Of a stretch of DNA of 9,304 nucleotides, positions 6,038-9,304 are shown one piece after another. Where the stretch lies: NCBI GenBank assembly GCA_023433985.1, contig JAEYTN010000466.1, forward strand, positions 1-9,304. The letters are read 5' to 3'. Position numbers and translations under genes: made by a program. This DNA comes from Pseudomonadota bacterium. Its GTDB lineage: Bacteria; Pseudomonadota; Alphaproteobacteria; Rhizobiales; Devosiaceae. Every line of letters begins with the position of its first letter. Within the stretch, counting starts at the first letter, position 1. The notes under the pieces were generated by a model. That model saw nothing but the letters and a program-made list of their open reading frames with translations. It did not search any database and had not been told where the DNA came from.

Positions 6038-6275
6038 CTAGCACGTCGCCGAAGGCCAGCTTGATGCGTTCGGCCTCGTCCTCCGGCAACCACCGCACCA
6101 TCTGCGGCACGACGGTCCTCATCAGCCGCCGCCGCGACGAGGGCAACCCCGCCCCGCCGGCCGAACGCGCCTCCGCCAGCATCGCAGCGAGCTTGCGGCG
6201 CACCCGCTCCGGATCGGCAACCGCACTGACCTCCGGCCGCTCGGCCTCGCCAAACATGTCAAGCTGCGCCGTCAT
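6030..6275 (-). CDS. Small conserved companion of the DNA methyltransferase, 81 residues
   Basis: An 81-residue protein, MTAQLDMFGEAERPEV..., with a predicted helix at 21-39 (DPERVRRKLAAMLAEARSA) and a conserved-looking block at 51-70 (LMRTVVPQMVRWLPEDEAER). From memory, small proteins with this layout (DPExVR...RTxxPQMxxWLPxxEA) are found directly after large type ISP/IIG-like methylase genes; no function is established. The ATG at 6275 lies inside the end of the methylase gene, giving a 17-base overlap, with GAGGA about 11 bases upstream. This points to coupled translation and a fixed ratio to the methylase. The frame is open 20 codons further upstream, but that stretch only shadows the methylase tail. 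It may be a regulatory or assembly subunit, a DNA-mimic, or an immunity factor; nothing in the sequence decides between these. Confidence 0.75.
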   Translation of the reverse strand: MTAQLDMFGEAERPEVSAVADPERVRRKLAAMLAEARSAGGAGLPSSRRRLMRTVVPQMVRWLPEDEAERIKLAFGDVLAA

Positions 6276-9200
6276 CACCGTCGCCGTCCTCGTTCGAATC
6301 GGCATCATTGTCCGGCGCGAGTCCGAGGTCGGCAAGGCTCAGCAGCGGCTGTGCAAGGATTTCGTCGAGCAGCGCTGCCTGCGCCGGCTCCAGCAGCACC
6401 AGCCGGCCGAGCACATGCAGCAGGTTCATCAGGTCGGTGGTGTATTCGCTGAGCCAGTGGTCGGGCTGAATGGCGTCGAGCGGCGAAGGCGGCCGCCTGT
6501 CCCCGATGACTGGCCGCGTCCGGTCGCGCCGCCGATAGCTGAACCATTGCTTCACCACCTGCTTGCCCGACACTTCATAGGCCCAGATTTCGGGCATGAC
6601 ATTGTCGACATGGCCCTGGCCGACGGTGAGCCTGCGGGTCGCCGGATCGTAGTCCATCGCTTCAGGCAGCGGCTCGGGCGCGCCGGGAATGGCGCCCCCC
6701 ACCGGAATGGTCGGCGCCTGCTCCCTCGGCAGGCGCGGCGCCTGCTTCGGCCGGCCCGCCGAAGCATCGTCGAAGCGCTCGCCATAGGTATGCAGCCAGA
6801 TCACCTCGCGGCCCAATGCCACGGCACGGGCAAACAGCCCCTCATCCGCCGTCATTGGCACGCGCAGGCCGGGCTGCTTCAGGTCTTTGGCAAAGTGCGC
6901 CGTAAACGCCGGGTGCGCCAGCACGGCGGCAATATAGGCCATCAGGTCCGGGGCGGTGATAGCATGACCATAGGCTTCGGAGAGGTGGACGAGGATGTCT
7001 AGCGAAACATTGGGCTGTGTTGCCGCCGCATCGGCCCAGAGGGGGAAGATACGGCCTCCGCGTCCGCTGTAGTGGTCGAGGTCGGGAGCCAGCCCAGTTA
7101 GGCTAATCGCTGGCCCACTTGTTGGCGCGATGCGCTCCAATGCAGTCAGATAGACTTGATACAGGGACATTCCTTCCCACAGGCTTGGATTTGGCCTGTT
7201 CAACAGGCGATTGTCGGGAATAATCCACTGCCGGTCAAACGAGCGAAACGCATAACGCGATGGCGCAACTACGAGCGCTGTATCGCTCACCACAGGCGCC
7301 GATCGGAACTCGTGCCCTGGCAGGCCCCTGCTGACGCGTTTGAGAGTGGTTCTGTCCCCGCCTTCGTGTGGATGAAACAGGTGCTCCTTTGCATCGGCAT
7401 TGCGCTCTTGGACCAGCCTATTCCACCGCCTCGCCAACGACTCCCGATCCGGCGCAATCACCCATGTCCGCCCGGGCATCACCCCGGACCCGTCGTAGCT
7501 GAACAAGCTCTTGAGCGCCGGGAACTCCGCCCATTGCCCCGTGGCCTCCGGCAGGAACGCTCCGCGCCACTCGCCGGCGCCTTCGACCCAACCCGCACCG
7601 CCGAGCGACAGCGTCCCCAGTGCCGCGAACTTCTGTTCGCGCCGCCCTTCCGGCAGCGCCGTGAAATGCACCCGCGCCGAAGTGACGGCATCCTTCCCGC
7701 GCCGCCGCGCCGCCAGCACGATGCACACCGGCTGCTGCACGCCCTGGAAGATGCGCGTCGCCACTTCGGGCTGATGCCCCTCGGGCGAACAATCGATGAT
7801 CCAGATGTCGCTGCACGAGGCCCGCAGGTCGGCCCGCATCTGCTGGAAACCCGGCCCGTTCAGATAACCCGCGACCGTGATGAAGCACACGATACCTTCC
7901 TCATCGGCATCGGGAAGGCCCGTCGCATCGCCCCAGCCGGAGCCGAAAACCTTGAGGCTCGCCCAGCGCCAGAAATACACGTAGAGATTCTTGAGGTGCT
8001 TGGCATGCGCGCCCACCCCCCAGGCCGCTGGGGGTCGCCACCGCTCCATCGGCGCCTGTCGCCCCACCGACCCGTCCTCGATCCAGCCACCTCGCCCCTC
8101 CGCCTTTTCCTTGTAGGGCGGATTGCCGATCACAACCGTGATCTTCTCATTGCGCTTGATCTGGTTGGCCGCCCGACGCGATTGCGCCACCGGCTGCATC
8201 ATCGAGGGGATATAGTCCTCCTCGATGAACGGGTCGCCCAGCGTGTCGGTGATGAACAGCTTCATCTCCGGCAATTCCCCGATCGCCCCGGCATCCTCCA
8301 TCAACTCGCCATACTCGGCCAGCAGCCGCAGTTGCGCCACTGCGAACGGCCCGAATTGCATCTCGAAGCCGATCAGCCGCTCCGCGGCCATCTCCAGTGC
8401 CCCGGGCACGCTGCCCGGGCCGAGATCGTCGCTCACCGTCCGAGCGATGTGCCGCAGCACCCCCAGCAGGAACGTTCCCGTCCCCACCGCCGGATCGGCA
8501 ATCGTCACATCCGCCGAAGCCAGCCCTTCCGGCCTGTTGAACAACGGCCCACGCAAGGCCTCGTCCACCAGCCGCACCATCGCCGTCACCACTTCGGGCG
8601 GCGTGTAGTAGGAACCGGTGAGCTTGCGCAGGTCGCTGTCGTACACCTCAAGGAAGTGCTCGTAGAAATAGAGCCACGCTTCGGACTCGCCCTTGCTGAG
8701 CACCGCCCAGTCGACAGCCTCGAACACGCGCGCCATTGTGCCGAGCGACGTTTCGAGCGCCTTCATGCTCTCAGCGTCATCGGTCAGCAGACGCAGCGCC
8801 GTACCGATGAGGGAACTGGTTTTGCGCAGCTCGCCGGCTGCGTGCTCGATCCCTCCCGCCAACGAAATATCGCGGGCCCGCGCGATCAACAGGCCGAACG
8901 TCACCGCTTGGGCGTAGCCGTCGGCGAAGCTCGCCTTGTTCGCTTCGGGAAATAGCAGCCGCCGCCAGTCCTGAGCCAGTCCGCTCAGGCTGGCGTTGTT
9001 CCGTTCGAGCTGCTCAGTCACTTCCTCCCTTAGCAACCGGCACAACCTCGCGCTCACCTCCGCAAGCCGCTTCGGACTTTTGGGCGCAATCGGCTGCCAG
9101 TTGAGAAAATTCTGGATCAGCGTTTCGAGCGCCAACGGCGCCGATAGTTGCGCGCCCGAGGTCTCCACGTCGCCGCCAAGTCGGACAACATCGCCGACCC

Positions 9201-9304
9201 GTTCGCCGTCCTGCCACAGCGCGAAACTATTGCCGTCAGTGTAGATGAGGTTCGGGAGCGACCTGAGCCGCTCCCACTGGGCCTTGTCGTGTTTGTCCTT
9301 GAAC
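6259..9304 (-). CDS. Type ISP/IIG-like adenine-N6 DNA methyltransferase (restriction-modification), 5' end outside window
   Basis: The frame is open from the TGA at 6259 to the right edge, giving 1014 residues without a start. A GTG at 9168 is possible, but the 45 codons before it (LPNLIYTDGNSFALWQDG) read as good protein, so the true start lies outside. Numbered from the window edge: a helical N-terminal/coupler region lies at about 50-225. A class I methyltransferase follows with motif X-like TGSYYTPPEVV (229-239), motif I DPAVGTGTF (270-278, SAM binding) and catalytic NPPY (394-397), the adenine-N6 signature. The C-terminal specificity domain spans about 600-830, with RTWVIAP, SRYAFRSFDRQWIIPDNRLL and LDHYSGRGGRIFPLW, as in type ISP enzymes. 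The protein ends in an acidic tail (998-1011). Nuclease and any helicase motor, if present, must lie beyond the window. It methylates host DNA and, if fused to a nuclease, also restricts unmodified DNA. Confidence 0.9.
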   Translation of the reverse strand, partial: FKDKHDKAQWERLRSLPNLIYTDGNSFALWQDGERVGDVVRLGGDVETSGAQLSAPLALETLIQNFLNWQPIAPKSPKRLAEVSARLCRLLREEVTEQLERNNASLSGLAQDWRRLLFPEANKASFADGYAQAVTFGLLIARARDISLAGGIEHAAGELRKTSSLIGTALRLLTDDAESMKALETSLGTMARVFEAVDWAVLSKGESEAWLYFYEHFLEVYDSDLRKLTGSYYTPPEVVTAMVRLVDEALRGPLFNRPEGLASADVTIADPAVGTGTFLLGVLRHIARTVSDDLGPGSVPGALEMAAERLIGFEMQFGPFAVAQLRLLAEYGELMEDAGAIGELPEMKLFITDTLGDPFIEEDYIPSMMQPVAQSRRAANQIKRNEKITVVIGNPPYKEKAEGRGGWIEDGSVGRQAPMERWRPPAAWGVGAHAKHLKNLYVYFWRWASLKVFGSGWGDATGLPDADEEGIVCFITVAGYLNGPGFQQMRADLRASCSDIWIIDCSPEGHQPEVATRIFQGVQQPVCIVLAARRRGKDAVTSARVHFTALPEGRREQKFAALGTLSLGGAGWVEGAGEWRGAFLPEATGQWAEFPALKSLFSYDGSGVMPGRTWVIAPDRESLARRWNRLVQERNADAKEHLFHPHEGGDRTTLKRVSRGLPGHEFRSAPVVSDTALVVAPSRYAFRSFDRQWIIPDNRLLNRPNPSLWEGMSLYQVYLTALERIAPTSGPAISLTGLAPDLDHYSGRGGRIFPLWADAAATQPNVSLDILVHLSEAYGHAITAPDLMAYIAAVLAHPAFTAHFAKDLKQPGLRVPMTADEGLFARAVALGREVIWLHTYGERFDDASAGRPKQAPRLPREQAPTIPVGGAIPGAPEPLPEAMDYDPATRRLTVGQGHVDNVMPEIWAYEVSGKQVVKQWFSYRRRDRTRPVIGDRRPPSPLDAIQPDHWLSEYTTDLMNLLHVLGRLVLLEPAQAALLDEILAQPLLSLADLGLAPDNDADSNEDGDGDDGAA

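Noticed and set aside
7156..8955. 599-codon plus-strand open frame opposite the methylase
   Set aside because: Rich in Arg, His, Pro and Leu with no domain; the opposite strand carries DPAVGTGTF and NPPY in order.

Overview
The window is GC-rich (roughly two thirds G+C by eye) and reads like the chromosome of an alphaproteobacterium, most likely Hyphomicrobiales (Devosia/Bradyrhizobium-like). The clues are the style of the UppS C-terminus, the degenerate HtrA-like protein, and G-rich hairpin repeats between genes. This placement is inference. No RNA genes, insertion sequences, integrases or CRISPR arrays were seen.

Left part (1-2363): the 3' end of a cis-prenyltransferase gene (UppS-like, + strand) converges on two minus-strand genes. 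These are an aldo/keto reductase with an intact catalytic tetrad, and a leaderless HtrA-like trypsin-fold/PDZ protein whose catalytic triad appears to be lost. Three stacked hairpins separate the convergent pair.

Middle part (2364-5652): a 315-base gap lies between the HtrA-like gene and a divergent plus-strand gene for a secreted outer-membrane beta-barrel of the phenol_MetA_deg type. That gene converges on a minus-strand group reading MFS exporter -> 57-residue protein -> GFA/DUF6151-like zinc protein. The close spacing and individual ribosome sites suggest one transcript. The 57-residue gene (4239-4412) is short but well supported.

Right part (5653-9304): an intergenic stretch carrying a REP-like cruciform repeat borders an accessory defence locus on the minus strand. 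It holds a very large adenine-N6 DNA methyltransferase with a type ISP/IIG-style C-terminal specificity domain, whose reading frame runs off the right edge of the window. An 81-residue companion gene overlaps its end. Beyond that lies a 38-codon coding-like tail with no start, possibly a gene remnant. The methylase is probably a fused restriction-modification enzyme, and the companion is the least explained part of the system. The specificity region has a stretch of clearly lower GC (7141-7260, 61 of 120 bases) than the rest of the gene.
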